Assembly (NCBI GenBank): GCA_964383325.1
Contig: CAYLGY010000010.1
Location: forward strand, 1-41,012
Source: CAYLGY01 sp964383325
GTDB lineage: Bacteria > Pseudomonadota > Alphaproteobacteria > Rhizobiales > Rhizobiaceae
DNA length: 41,012 nucleotides
Direction: 5' to 3'
Shown here: positions 1-8,788 of the stretch, one piece after another
Layout: each line of letters starts with the position of its first letter
Numbering within the stretch: the stretch's first letter is position 1
Notes under the pieces: generated by a model
Seen by the model: only the letters and a program-made list of their open reading frames with translations
Told to the model about the DNA's origin: nothing
The model's database searches: none
Program-made: the position numbers and the translations under genes

Positions 1-60
1 GACGAGGTTCTGGCCCATATCGACGCCCTCGCCTGGGAGGCGTGCGAAGGCGCGCGCTGA
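1..60 (+). CDS. 3' end of an unidentified CDS (partial)
   Basis: Frame 1 is open from the window edge to a TGA at 58-60 and gives 19 C-terminal residues, ending in WEACEGAR. The start lies outside the window. The fragment is too short to assign a family. A hairpin 18 bases after the stop (79-103) is consistent with a real gene end. This could also be a chance open frame, because only 20 codons are visible. Confidence 0.45.
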   Translation, partial: DEVLAHIDALAWEACEGAR

Positions 61-78
61 CCTGTCAGGCTCACGGAT

Positions 79-103
79 CTGCCATGCAATGGACGCATGG
101 CAG
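79..103 (+). terminator. Hairpin after the partial + strand gene
   Basis: A perfect 9-bp stem (CTGCCATGC / GCATGGCAG) encloses a 7-base loop and starts 18 bases after the stop at 60. There is no T-run, so it is terminator-like rather than a textbook intrinsic terminator. Confidence 0.35.
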
Positions 104-223
104 GAATGCGGGTGATGGACTTGCATTCTGCGCCGCTAATTAACATATGAAGCACGTCGATGTTGTGTTCCTCCTCCCATTAACGGCATCGACATACGGG
201 AATCGCCCCCCGGTTCCCGAACT

Positions 224-253
224 AAAGGCCGGATGAGCACGCATCCGGCCTTT
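224..253. terminator. Terminator hairpin 3' of msrP
   Basis: A perfect 12-bp stem (AAAGGCCGGATG / CATCCGGCCTTT) has a 6-base loop. It sits 8 bases beyond the msrP stop on the minus strand and ends in TTT then CTCTTTC on the plus strand. It probably acts in both directions between the converging transcripts. Confidence 0.7.
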
Positions 254-261
254 CTCTTTCT

Positions 262-1212
262 TCACATGTAGAGCGGCTCGTTTTCGAGGCCTGCATAGAG
301 GTCGGCGACGAACTCGCCATAGCCATTGAAAATCTGCGTCGGTACGGTCTCGCGCGTGTGCAGGATCTGCTCGGTCGCCTGGCTCCAGCGCGGATGCGGC
401 ACTTGCGGATTCACATTTGCCCAGAAGCCATATTCCGAAGGCGCGATTTCCTCCCAGAAACTGCGCGGCCGATCTTCGGTAAAGCTGATTCGCCGGATGG
501 ACTTGATGGACTTGAATCCATATTTCCATGGCAAGGACAGGCGGATCGGCGCGCCGAACTGGTGCGCCAGAGGCTTTCCATAAGCGCCGGTCACGAGGAA
601 GGCGAGTTCATTGGCCGCTTCGTCAAGGGTCACGCCCTCGACATAGGGCCATGGATACCAGCCCTGTTTCTGCCCGCTGGCCACCGATGGATCGAGGAAG
701 GTTTCGAAGCGGACATATTTCGCCGCGGAGAGCGGCCGCGCCAGTTCGACCAGTCGCGACAACGGAAAGCCTGTATAGGGAATGGTCATTGCCCAGGCCT
801 CCACGCAACGGATGCGATAGACCCGTTCCTCAAGCTCCACCTGTCGCAGGAGATCGTCGATGGCGATCGTCTGCGATTGTTCCACCAAGCCGTCAATGGC
901 GATTTCCCAGGGCCGGAGAGGCAGTTTGCGGGCTGCCGGCGCGATGCCCTTGTGCGAGCCGAACTCGTAGAAATTGTTGAAGCGGCTGTTGATTTCTTCC
1001 GGCGTCAGCGTGCCGTCGATCCGGTATCGTTCATTGCGCGGCGCAGGATAGAGCCCTTCCGACGGGTCCAGTTCTTGCGCAGCGGCCCGCCTTGGCAATG
1101 CGAGCGTTGCCGCCGCCGCGCCGAGAAATGCGCGGCGATCGAAATAGACTGCTTCCGGCGTGGCTTCCCGCTCTTCGATCGCCCAGCCGGGCTTGCGATG
1201 GATGCTGACCAT
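262..1212 (-). CDS. msrP: MsrP, periplasmic methionine-sulfoxide reductase, molybdopterin subunit
   Basis: This is the catalytic subunit of the MsrPQ system, which repairs oxidised methionines in periplasmic proteins using a molybdenum cofactor. The 316-residue protein has a twin-arginine signal (RRAFLG, residues 26-31) and the conserved N-terminal block HRKPGW. The expected Mo-ligand cysteine is Cys136 in RIRCVEAW, within the sulfite-oxidase fold. An AGGAGG motif eight bases upstream of the ATG fixes the start. It lies 42 bases downstream of the EF-G-like gene on the same strand, so the two may be co-transcribed. The membrane haem partner msrQ, usually the next gene, is not in the 261 bases that follow. 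It may be elsewhere, or another electron donor may serve. Confidence 0.95.
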   Translation of the reverse strand: MVSIHRKPGWAIEEREATPEAVYFDRRAFLGAAAATLALPRRAAAQELDPSEGLYPAPRNERYRIDGTLTPEEINSRFNNFYEFGSHKGIAPAARKLPLRPWEIAIDGLVEQSQTIAIDDLLRQVELEERVYRIRCVEAWAMTIPYTGFPLSRLVELARPLSAAKYVRFETFLDPSVASGQKQGWYPWPYVEGVTLDEAANELAFLVTGAYGKPLAHQFGAPIRLSLPWKYGFKSIKSIRRISFTEDRPRSFWEEIAPSEYGFWANVNPQVPHPRWSQATEQILHTRETVPTQIFNGYGEFVADLYAGLENEPLYM

Positions 1213-1254
1213 GTCCAGTACCTCCTGAGAGTGGTCGGTCTCGCCGGGCGAGTG

Positions 1255-3306
1255 TCATGCTGCCTTGCCGTTGCGCTGCATGACCTCGTCGGCGAGCCGT
1301 CCGGTGAGCTCGGCCATGTGGTCGTAGCTTGCCTTGTAGGTCGCGACCCCTGCCGTCGCCGAGCGCAGTTCGATGATCAGGTCGCGCATTTCGGCCTGCG
1401 GCATCAGCGCTTCGACCACGTCCCAGCCTTCCCAACCCGGCCGGGCATCGAAACCGAGGATCTGGCCGCGCCGCTGCGGGATGATGGCCGTGACCCTGGC
1501 GGTCGCCTCGGAAGGCGTTGCGATCTCGACCTTCATTATCGGTTCGAGCAGGATCGGCTTGCACGCTGCGACGCCCTCCTTCATCGCCAGCCTGGCGGCC
1601 TGCTGAAAGGCCATGTCGGAGGAGTCGACGCTGTGATAGGATCCATCCGACAGGTTGACGGCGAGGTCGACCATCGGAAATCCGAGCGGGCCGCATTTCA
1701 TGAACTCGCGCACGCCCTGTTCGACCGAAGGGATATATTGCTTTGGCACCACGCCGCCGGTGATCGTGTCGGTGAATTCAAAGCCGGCGCCGCGCGGCAG
1801 GGGCCGGATTTCGAGCACGACATCGCCGAACTGGCCGTGCCCGCCGGACTGCTTGCGGTGGCGGCCGCGCTGCGTGGCGCTGCGGGTGATCGTTTCGCGA
1901 TAGGGGATCTCCGCCGGGCTGGACTCGACGCCGATCTGGTATTTGCCTTCCAGCCGCTTCAGCGTCACCCGCAGATGCATCTCCCCATGGCCGGACAGGA
2001 TGGTCTCGCCGGAATCCTGCACGAATTCGAGTTTCAGCGACGGATCCTCCTCGGCCAGGCGCACCAGCGCCGAGGACAGCTTTACCTCGTCCTTGCGTTC
2101 CCTTGGCCGCAGCGCCATCGAGAAAACCGTATTGGGAATCTCCAGCTCGGCGAGCGGCACGACCTGTCCCTTTGCCGGGCCCAGCGTATCTCCGGTCCTG
2201 GCCTGGTCGAGCTTGCCGAGCGCGACGGTCTCGCCTTCCTCTGCCTCCGACAGCCGGGTCTGTTCCTTGCCCAGCATGCGGTAGAGGCCGGAGACCTTGT
2301 CGAGCCGGCCGTCTGCCGTCTGCAGTTCCATCCCGTCGGAGACCTTGCCTGCCAGCACTCGCGCAATCGAGAGCTTGCCGCCATGCGGCGTGTGACAGGT
2401 CTTGGCGATCTGGATCACCGGGGAGGCCAGCCTGTCCGCGCCGAGGCGCCGGGCCGTATCGGAATAGTCCGGCGCATCGTGCCGGATCGCCTTGAGAAGA
2501 CGAAGGATGCCGTTCCCCCGTTCCGCCGAACCGATCAGGACCGGCGTGACGGCGCCTTCGCGCAGGTCCGCGGCCAGATCGTCGAACACCTCCTCTTCCC
2601 GCGGCTCGACTTCCTCGAGCAGCTGTTCGAGGAGCGCGTCGTCATGATCGGCAAGCCGCTCCAGCATCTGGTAGCGGGCTTCCAGTTCGCGCGCCTTCTC
2701 TTCATCCGGGATTGGGGCAACCTCGGCGGTCGCATGCTCGCGCCAGATATAGGCTCGCTCCAGCGCCAGATCGATCGAGCCAATGACGATGCCATCCTTG
2801 CGCAGCGGGATTTGCCGGAGCAGAAGCGGATGGACGCTCGCCGGCTGCAGAAGCTTGAGTGCGTCGCGCACGCCAAGCTCCGCCTTGTCGATCTTGTTGA
2901 GGAACAGCATGCGCGGAATGCCCTGCTGTTCGAGTTTGCGCATGATGAGCTGCAGCGCCGGGATCTTCTTCTCGTCGGCTTCGGCCACGACGATGGCGAG
3001 ATCGCAGCAAGCCAGCACCGGCTCCGCCTCGAATGCGAATTCGATCGAGCCTGGACAGTCGATGAAGGTCAGGCTCTCGCCCATGAAGCTGGTCGAGGCC
3101 ACGCTTGCCTCGACGCTCATCTGGTGCGCCCGGGCCTCGGGCGAATGGTCTCCGACCGTATTGCCGGAGGCAACCGCGTTCTGCTTGGGAATGGCGCCGG
3201 TGCGCGCGAGTATGGCTTCGAGCAACGTCGTCTTGCCACTGGAGAATGGCCCGACGAGCGCAATGCATTTCGGTCCCTTGCGTCGTTCTCCTGCGCGATT
3301 TCCCAT
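1255..3306 (-). CDS. EF-G-like translational GTPase
   Basis: A 683-residue translational GTPase of the EF-G family, of the divergent 'elongation factor G-like' type found beside canonical FusA in many alphaproteobacteria. GTPase motifs are visible: P-loop GPFSSGKT (residues 19-26), DCPG (83-86) and NKID (137-140). Domain II, the EF-G domain III/IV region with SGHGEMHL and GGHGQFGDVV, and a C-terminal EF-G-like domain follow. The ATG at 3306 has the strong ribosome-binding site AGGAGGAG about eight bases upstream. An in-frame ATG at 3333 lacks one, so the shorter start is chosen. No ribosomal genes (rpsL, rpsG, tuf) adjoin it, which argues against it being the main EF-G. Its role is not established: it may be a ribosome-recycling or stress-specialised paralogue. 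Confidence 0.9.
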   Translation of the reverse strand: MGNRAGERRKGPKCIALVGPFSSGKTTLLEAILARTGAIPKQNAVASGNTVGDHSPEARAHQMSVEASVASTSFMGESLTFIDCPGSIEFAFEAEPVLACCDLAIVVAEADEKKIPALQLIMRKLEQQGIPRMLFLNKIDKAELGVRDALKLLQPASVHPLLLRQIPLRKDGIVIGSIDLALERAYIWREHATAEVAPIPDEEKARELEARYQMLERLADHDDALLEQLLEEVEPREEEVFDDLAADLREGAVTPVLIGSAERGNGILRLLKAIRHDAPDYSDTARRLGADRLASPVIQIAKTCHTPHGGKLSIARVLAGKVSDGMELQTADGRLDKVSGLYRMLGKEQTRLSEAEEGETVALGKLDQARTGDTLGPAKGQVVPLAELEIPNTVFSMALRPRERKDEVKLSSALVRLAEEDPSLKLEFVQDSGETILSGHGEMHLRVTLKRLEGKYQIGVESSPAEIPYRETITRSATQRGRHRKQSGGHGQFGDVVLEIRPLPRGAGFEFTDTITGGVVPKQYIPSVEQGVREFMKCGPLGFPMVDLAVNLSDGSYHSVDSSDMAFQQAARLAMKEGVAACKPILLEPIMKVEIATPSEATARVTAIIPQRRGQILGFDARPGWEGWDVVEALMPQAEMRDLIIELRSATAGVATYKASYDHMAELTGRLADEVMQRNGKAA

Positions 3307-3475
3307 GATTGCGTTCTCCTCCTTGTGCGACATGGCCGGTCACGGCCGGTGCTCCTGCAAGTGGAGTCGCTTTGCGATGGTTCCGCCTGACAGTACAAGG
3401 CTGCGGCCGCAATCCTCGCCGCCGGCCCTCTCCTGCTTCACCGGCAGCTACCTATCGAACCACGGCTGCCGTCGC

Positions 3476-3502
3476 CCGGCAAGTCTTTCTCGAACTTGCC
3501 GG
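3476..3502 (-). terminator. Hairpin 3' of aspC
   Basis: A perfect 9-bp stem (CCGGCAAGT / ACTTGCCGG) with a 9-base loop starts 21 bases beyond the aspC stop. It lacks a T-run on the minus strand. It is a likely transcript end or RNA-stabilising structure before the EF-G-like gene. Confidence 0.45.
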
Positions 3503-3523
3503 CCGCTTCGTATTGCGCAATCC

Positions 3524-4726
3524 CTAGCGCAATTCGGCGCAGAAACGCTGGATCCGCTTGCAGGCTTCCTCGAGCAAATCCTCGGAAGTCGCGTAGGAGA
3601 TTCGGAAATTCGGCCCCAATCCGAAGGCCGATCCATGCACTACGGCAACGCCCTCTGCCTCAAGCAGGCCGGTCACGAAATCCTCATCCGTCTCGATCAC
3701 CTTTCCGGAAGGCAACTTCTTGCCGAGCAGGTCCGCGCAGGACGGGTACACGTAGAACGCGCCTTCGGGCACCGGGCATTCGATGCCGCGAGCCTGGTTC
3801 AGCATGGAGACGACCAGGTCGCGCCGGCCCTGGAAGATCTTCTTGTTGCGGACGACGAAATCCTGCGGCCCGTTCAGCGCTTCCAGGGCCGCCCATTGCG
3901 AAACGGTGCAGGCGCCCGAAGTCTGTTGGCCCTGGATCATGTCCATTGCCTTGATGAGCTGCAAAGGCCCGGCTGCATAGCCGATCCGCCAGCCGGTCAT
4001 CGCATAGGCCTTGGAGACGCCATTCATCGTCAGGGTACGGGCCTTCAGTTCCGGCGTGACCTCTGCCATGGAGTGGAACGAGAAGTCGCCATAGGTGAGA
4101 TGTTCGTACATGTCGTCCGCGAGGACCCAGACCTGAGGGTGACGCAGGAGCACCTCGCCCAGCGCCTGGAGCTCGTCGCGCGTATAGGCTGCACCCGACG
4201 GGTTGGAAGGCGAATTGAAGACCAGCCATTTCGTTTTCGGCGTGATGGCCTGCTCCAGCCCTTCCGGCGTCAGCTTGAATGCGCTTTGCAGGGTGGTCGG
4301 CGCAAAGACAGGCGTGCCGCCGCACAGGATCACCATGTCCGGATAGCTGACCCAGTAGGGTGTCGGGATGATCACCTCGTCACCCGGATTCAGTGTCGCC
4401 ATGAACGCATTGAAAAGAATCTGCTTTCCGCCGGTGCCGACAATGGTTTCGGCTGCGCCGTATTCCAGATTGTTCTCGCGCTTGAACTTCGCCGCGATTG
4501 CCTCGCGCAGGGGCGGGATGCCCGAGACCGGCGGATACTTCGTCTCTCCCCGCCGAATCGCCTCGATGGCGGCATTCTTGATATTGTCGGGCGTATCGAA
4601 ATCGGGCTCTCCGGCCCCCAATCCGATCACATCGCGACCCTCTGCCTTGAGTTCGCGAGCTTTCTGGCTGACAGCAATGGTGGCGGAAGGCGCGACGCGA
4701 CTTAAGGCATCGGCAAGAAAGGCCAT
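3524..4726 (-). CDS. aspC: Aspartate aminotransferase, PLP-dependent class I
   Basis: A fold-type I aminotransferase of 400 residues, the usual length for the AspAT Ib group of alphaproteobacteria. It interconverts aspartate and oxaloacetate with 2-oxoglutarate/glutamate. Visible features are GLGAGEPDFDTP near the N-terminus, NSPSNPSG (residues 171-178), the PLP-binding lysine in SKAYAMTGWR (Lys239) and the C-terminal substrate-carboxylate arginine in NFRISYA. The ATG at 4726 has AAGGAA upstream. An in-frame ATG eleven codons earlier would add residues the family lacks. The gene stands alone: carB is 102 bases upstream beyond a hairpin, and the EF-G-like gene is more than 200 bases downstream. 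Prephenate transamination is a known extra activity in this subgroup but cannot be read from the sequence. Confidence 0.93.
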   Translation of the reverse strand: MAFLADALSRVAPSATIAVSQKARELKAEGRDVIGLGAGEPDFDTPDNIKNAAIEAIRRGETKYPPVSGIPPLREAIAAKFKRENNLEYGAAETIVGTGGKQILFNAFMATLNPGDEVIIPTPYWVSYPDMVILCGGTPVFAPTTLQSAFKLTPEGLEQAITPKTKWLVFNSPSNPSGAAYTRDELQALGEVLLRHPQVWVLADDMYEHLTYGDFSFHSMAEVTPELKARTLTMNGVSKAYAMTGWRIGYAAGPLQLIKAMDMIQGQQTSGACTVSQWAALEALNGPQDFVVRNKKIFQGRRDLVVSMLNQARGIECPVPEGAFYVYPSCADLLGKKLPSGKVIETDEDFVTGLLEAEGVAVVHGSAFGLGPNFRISYATSEDLLEEACKRIQRFCAELR

Positions 4727-4781
4727 GGCGTGAGTTCCTTGATCTTGCAGGGTGAACAAACGGAACCCTAATGGATCAATT

Positions 4782-4815
4782 CGGCGCCGGCTGCAAGGCT
4801 GGCGATCCGGCGCCG
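4782..4815 (-). terminator. Hairpin between carB and aspC
   Basis: A perfect 9-bp GC-rich stem (CGGCGCCGG / CCGGCGCCG) encloses a 16-base loop. It starts 13 bases beyond the carB stop and ends before the aspC start. The minus strand has no T-run. It is a likely transcription end for carB. Confidence 0.45.
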
Positions 4816-4828
4816 CGCGGTTTTCCTC

Positions 4829-7800
4829 TCACCTGAAGTAATCCTGCAGGGGCCGCACCTCCAGATTGCCCGCCCGCAAGGCAAGGATCGCCTCGGCGGC
4901 AGCGGTCGCTCCCGCAATCGTTGTGAAATAGGGGATCTTCTGCATCAGCGCCGCCAACCGGATCGACTTGGAGTCGGAACGTGCCTTGTGTCCATCCGTG
5001 GTATTGAAGACCAGATGGACGCGCCGGTTGCGAATCGCATCCTCGATATGAGGCCGTCCTTCCAGGACCTTGTTGACCTTTTCGGAAGCAACGCCATTCT
5101 CGGCGAGGAAACGCTGCGTGCCGCCCGTTGCCAGAACCGTGAACCCCTCTGCGGCAAGTCGCTGGACAGCAGGCAGGATGCCGGGCTTGTCGCCATCCCG
5201 CACGGAAACGAACACCGTCCCGGACCGCGGCAGATCGACCCCGGCGCCAAGCTGGGACTTTGCGAAGGCAAGGGCGAACTCCCGGTCCAGTCCCATCACC
5301 TCCCCCGTTGATCGCATTTCCGGACCGAGCAGGACATCGACTCCCGGGAAGCGGGCAAAGGGAAAGACCGCTTCCTTGACGGCGATGTGCCGAAGTGGCG
5401 AAGTTTCCCTTGGTCCGCCATAGGCCCGATAGGCATCGGCAAGCGTTTCGCCCGCCATGACACGCGCCGCGATCTTCGCAATCGGGCGACCGATCGTCTT
5501 CGCCACGAAAGGTACGGTGCGCGAGGCCCGCGGATTGACTTCGAGCACATAGATCCGGCCGTCCTGAATGGCGTACTGCACATTCATCAGCCCGCCGACA
5601 TTGAGTGACAGTGCCAGCGCCGCGGTATGGCGTTCCAGTTCCGATACGGTCTCTCTGGATAGCGAATGCACAGGGAGCGAGCAGGCGCTGTCGCCCGAAT
5701 GGATCCCCGCTTCCTCGATATGCTCCATGATCCCGCAGACATCCGTCGCTTGCCCATCGCTGAGACAATCGACATCGACCTCAATCGCACCCTGAAGATA
5801 GGTATCGAACAGGAGCGGGTTCTTGCCGAGCAGCGTATTGATCTGACCGGTCTTGTCATTGGGATATTTCTGCTTGATGTCCTCCGGCACCAGTTCCGGC
5901 ACGGTATCGAGCAGGTAGGATTGCAGCATCTCTTCGCTGTGGATGATCTGCATGGCGCGACCGCCGAGCACGTAGGATGGGCGGACGACCAGCGGGAAGC
6001 CGAGTTCGGCCGCTACCAGGCGCGATTGTTCGACCGAATAGGCGATGCCGTTCTTGGGTTGCCGGAGATCGAGCCGGATGAGCAGCTTCTGGAAACGGTC
6101 ACGATCCTCTGCGAGGTCGATCGCATCCGGCGAAGTCCCGAGGATGGGAATGCCGGCCTTCTCCAGGGCGTCGGCAAGCTTCAGCGGGGTCTGGCCGCCG
6201 AACTGGACGATCACGCCGCGCAGGCGCCCCCGCTCCTGCTCCACATGCAGGATCTCGAGCACATCCTCCGCGGTCAGCGGTTCGAAATAGAGCCGGTCGG
6301 ACGTGTCATAGTCCGTCGATACGGTTTCCGGGTTGCAATTGATCATGATGGCTTCGAAATTGGCATCGCGCAGCGCGAAGGCAGCATGACAGCAGCAATA
6401 GTCGAATTCGATTCCCTGCCCGATCCGGTTCGGCCCGCCACCGAGAATGACGACCTTGTCCCGGTCCGAGACCTGCGCCTCGCAGCGCAGGCTTCCCGCA
6501 AAGGGCTCCTCATAGGTCGAATACATGTAGGCGGTGGGCGAGGCGAACTCCGCGGCGCAGGTATCGATCCGCTTGTAGACCGGACGCACGCCAAGCTTCC
6601 GCCGCAGCGCCGCCACCTCGTCCGCCTCGCAGCCGGCAAGCGATGCCAGACGGGCGTCGGAAAAGCCCATCGCCTTCAATTGCCGCAGATTGCCTGCGTC
6701 CTGCGGCAGGCCATGTGCGCGCACCCGGTCTTCCATCTGCAGAATGGCCTCGACCTGCTCCAGGAACCACATGTCGATCCAGCAGCTCTCGTGGACGGCC
6801 TCCAGCGGCATCCCCATCCGAATCGCCTGTGCGACCATGCGCAGCCGGTCGGGGGTCGGCGTGCCGAGAGCCGCGCGCAACGCATTGCGGTCGTCGCCTT
6901 GCCCGAGGCCCGGGATCTCGATCTCGTCCAGGCCGGTAAGACCGGTCTCCAGGCCGCGCAGCGCCTTCTGCAACGATTCGGCGAATGTACGTCCGATCGC
7001 CATGACTTCGCCGACCGATTTCATCGCCGTTGTCAGTACGGGTTCGGCGCCTGGAAATTTCTCGAAAGCGAATCGTGGAATCTTGGTGACCACATAGTCG
7101 ATCGACGGTTCGAACGACGCCGGCGTCGCGCCGCCGGTAATGTCATTCTCCAGCTCATCGAGCGTGTAGCCGACGGCAAGCTTGGCGGCGATGCGCGCGA
7201 TGGGAAAGCCGGTCGCCTTCGAGGCAAGGGCCGACGAGCGCGACACGCGGGGATTCATTTCGATGACCACCAGGCGGCCATTGGCAGGATTGACCGCGAA
7301 CTGGACGTTCGAGCCGCCCGTCTCGACGCCGATCTCGCGCAGCACCGCAATGGATGCGCTGCGCATGATCTGGTATTCCTTGTCGGTCAAGGTCAGGGCC
7401 GGGGCAACCGTGATCGAATCGCCAGTATGCACGCCCATCGGATCGACATTCTCGATCGAGCATACAATGATGCAATTGTCGTTGCGATCGCGAACCACCT
7501 CCATCTCGTATTCTTTCCAGCCGAGTACGGATTCCTCGATCAGCACCTCTGTCGTCGGCGAGGCATCGAGACCCCGCTCGACAATGTCGAAGAATTCGGA
7601 CCGGTTGAAGGCGATGCCGCCGCCCGTGCCGCCAAGCGTGAAGGACGGCCGGATGATGACCGGCAGTCCGATTTCGTCCAGCGCCTGGGCCGCAACCGCG
7701 AGGGCATGGCTCACGTAGCGCTGCTTGCGCTCCGCCTCGCCCAGCTGCCACTCCGTTTCGAGACGGTCGAGCGCCGCATCGAGTTCTTCTCCGGTGAGAT

Positions 7801-8314
7801 TCGCCCGGAGCGCCTCGCGCTGGCGTTCATGTTCCTTCCGGTCTGCCTCCTTGACGCTCGTTGCGTTGGCCAGCATGGAGCGTGGCGTCTCCAGGCCGAT
7901 CCGCGCCATGGCTTCCCGGAACAGCGCGCGATCCTCGGCCTTGTCGATGGCTTCCGCGTCGGCACCGATCATCTCGACGCCATATCGTTCGAGAATTCCC
8001 ATCCGCCGGAGTGACAGCGCCGTGTTCAGCGCGGTCTGGCCGCCCATGGTCGGCAGCAACGCATCGGGGCGTTCCCGGGCAATGATCTTGGCGACGACTT
8101 CCGGCGTGATCGGCTCGATATAGGTTGCATCGGCCAGTTCCGGGTCCGTCATGATCGTCGCCGGGTTCGAGTTGACCAGAATGACCCGGTACCCTTCTTC
8201 CTTCAATGCCTTGCAGGCCTGCGTTCCCGAATAGTCGAACTCGCAGGCCTGCCCGATGATGATGGGCCCGGCGCCGATGATGAGGATGGATTGGATGTCG
8301 GTGCGTTTCGGCAT
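4829..8314 (-). CDS. carB: Carbamoyl-phosphate synthase large subunit
   Basis: This 1161-residue cytoplasmic protein makes carbamoyl phosphate from bicarbonate, two ATP and ammonia delivered by CarA, for arginine and pyrimidine synthesis. Two homologous ATP-grasp halves are visible. The first begins ILIIGAGPIIIGQACEFDYS and the second VVILGGGPNRIGQGIEFDY, and each carries its own E-x-NPR-x-SR motif. A C-terminal MGS-like allosteric domain follows (FVSVRDGDKPG onward). E. coli CarB has about 1073 residues. The extra length sits mainly in the first half, as is usual in alphaproteobacteria. carA is not adjacent, also common in this class. The start is the first ATG of the frame, and the ribosome-binding site is weak. 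Confidence 0.98.
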   Translation of the reverse strand: MPKRTDIQSILIIGAGPIIIGQACEFDYSGTQACKALKEEGYRVILVNSNPATIMTDPELADATYIEPITPEVVAKIIARERPDALLPTMGGQTALNTALSLRRMGILERYGVEMIGADAEAIDKAEDRALFREAMARIGLETPRSMLANATSVKEADRKEHERQREALRANLTGEELDAALDRLETEWQLGEAERKQRYVSHALAVAAQALDEIGLPVIIRPSFTLGGTGGGIAFNRSEFFDIVERGLDASPTTEVLIEESVLGWKEYEMEVVRDRNDNCIIVCSIENVDPMGVHTGDSITVAPALTLTDKEYQIMRSASIAVLREIGVETGGSNVQFAVNPANGRLVVIEMNPRVSRSSALASKATGFPIARIAAKLAVGYTLDELENDITGGATPASFEPSIDYVVTKIPRFAFEKFPGAEPVLTTAMKSVGEVMAIGRTFAESLQKALRGLETGLTGLDEIEIPGLGQGDDRNALRAALGTPTPDRLRMVAQAIRMGMPLEAVHESCWIDMWFLEQVEAILQMEDRVRAHGLPQDAGNLRQLKAMGFSDARLASLAGCEADEVAALRRKLGVRPVYKRIDTCAAEFASPTAYMYSTYEEPFAGSLRCEAQVSDRDKVVILGGGPNRIGQGIEFDYCCCHAAFALRDANFEAIMINCNPETVSTDYDTSDRLYFEPLTAEDVLEILHVEQERGRLRGVIVQFGGQTPLKLADALEKAGIPILGTSPDAIDLAEDRDRFQKLLIRLDLRQPKNGIAYSVEQSRLVAAELGFPLVVRPSYVLGGRAMQIIHSEEMLQSYLLDTVPELVPEDIKQKYPNDKTGQINTLLGKNPLLFDTYLQGAIEVDVDCLSDGQATDVCGIMEHIEEAGIHSGDSACSLPVHSLSRETVSELERHTAALALSLNVGGLMNVQYAIQDGRIYVLEVNPRASRTVPFVAKTIGRPIAKIAARVMAGETLADAYRAYGGPRETSPLRHIAVKEAVFPFARFPGVDVLLGPEMRSTGEVMGLDREFALAFAKSQLGAGVDLPRSGTVFVSVRDGDKPGILPAVQRLAAEGFTVLATGGTQRFLAENGVASEKVNKVLEGRPHIEDAIRNRRVHLVFNTTDGHKARSDSKSIRLAALMQKIPYFTTIAGATAAAEAILALRAGNLEVRPLQDYFR

Positions 8315-8571
8315 TCTGCAAGTCCGTCTGGCTCGGCAAAACCGCCGCCGCGGGGGAGCGGCTGGCAGACCATGCGGGTTTTCTAGAAGTGGCTGGGATG
8401 GCCTTATAGGGTTTCGCGCGCGAAGGCAAAACCCCTATCGCGCAGGCCGGCGCAAAAACCTTTCCTCACCGGCAGATCGAGAAGCGCAGGCCGCGGGGGC
8501 CGTGATCCCGTCCGTTGGAATACCGTTGCGATCTTGAATCGACGCAAGTCCGTCACCACATCTTTTACGTG

Positions 8572-8590
8572 ATTGATGATAATCGTTAAA
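8572..8590. promoter_or_regulatory. Fur-box-like sequence
   Basis: The core ATGATAATCGTTA matches the classical 19-bp Fur box at 13 of 19 positions by my count. It lies about 200 bases upstream of the bfd-like gene, an iron-storage context. Alphaproteobacterial Fur/Mur sites differ from the classical box, so this is tentative. Confidence 0.3.
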
Positions 8591-8611
8591 CTTTTGCGGG
8601 CAAATCTGACA

Positions 8612-8628
8612 TGCAACTGGAAATTGCG
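8612..8628. promoter_or_regulatory. Mur/Fur-type inverted repeat upstream of bfd
   Basis: TGCAACTGGAAATTGCG has GCAA/TTGC arms and resembles the rhizobial Mur-responsive sequence (TGCAA, spacer, TTGCA) except at two positions. It lies 160 bases upstream of the bfd-like start. The match is to a consensus recalled from memory. Confidence 0.35.
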
Positions 8629-8788
8629 CGATACGGCACTGGCTCACTGCATCGGGAGGAGACGCGCAAACGGTGCCCTCGCGTCGCAATCCCGAATTTA
8701 ACTTGACAAGTAAAGTCCGGTTTGGGTAACCGCTTTGGCAGACGCACATTGTGCGGTCGGCGTTCCAGCGTGTTCGTGGGTTTGGGCC

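Larger units (their letters stand above)
8315..8788. other. 474-bp intergenic region between carB and the bfd-like gene
   Basis: No convincing gene is present. The region must hold divergent promoters for carB and the bfd-like gene. Visible elements are a Fur-box-like sequence (8572-8590), a small palindrome TTTGC-GG-GCAAA (8593-8604), a Mur-box-like inverted repeat (8612-8628) and a TTGACA hexamer at 8703-8708 without a good -10. GGGAGGAG near 8655 precedes a GTG that opens an 18-codon frame ending before 8735. It could be a leader peptide, but support is weak. Confidence 0.5.

Noticed and set aside
61..223. Possible small RNA between the partial gene and the msrP terminator
   Set aside because: Several short complementary stretches exist, but there is no promoter or recognised RNA fold; random pairing is enough to explain them.
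358..3390. A 1010-codon open frame on the + strand opposite the EF-G-like and msrP genes
   Set aside because: It mirrors two well-supported genes, has no domain resemblance, and its Arg/His/Asp-rich composition is typical of antisense frames in high-GC DNA.
3512..3533. Inverted repeat ATTGCGC / GCGCAAT across the aspC stop codon
   Set aside because: The arms are only 7 bp and overlap the coding end; the 9-bp hairpin just downstream is a better terminator candidate.
5666..8014. A 782-codon + strand frame opposite carB
   Set aside because: It is the complementary frame of a highly conserved enzyme gene and has no ribosome-binding site or recognisable protein motif.
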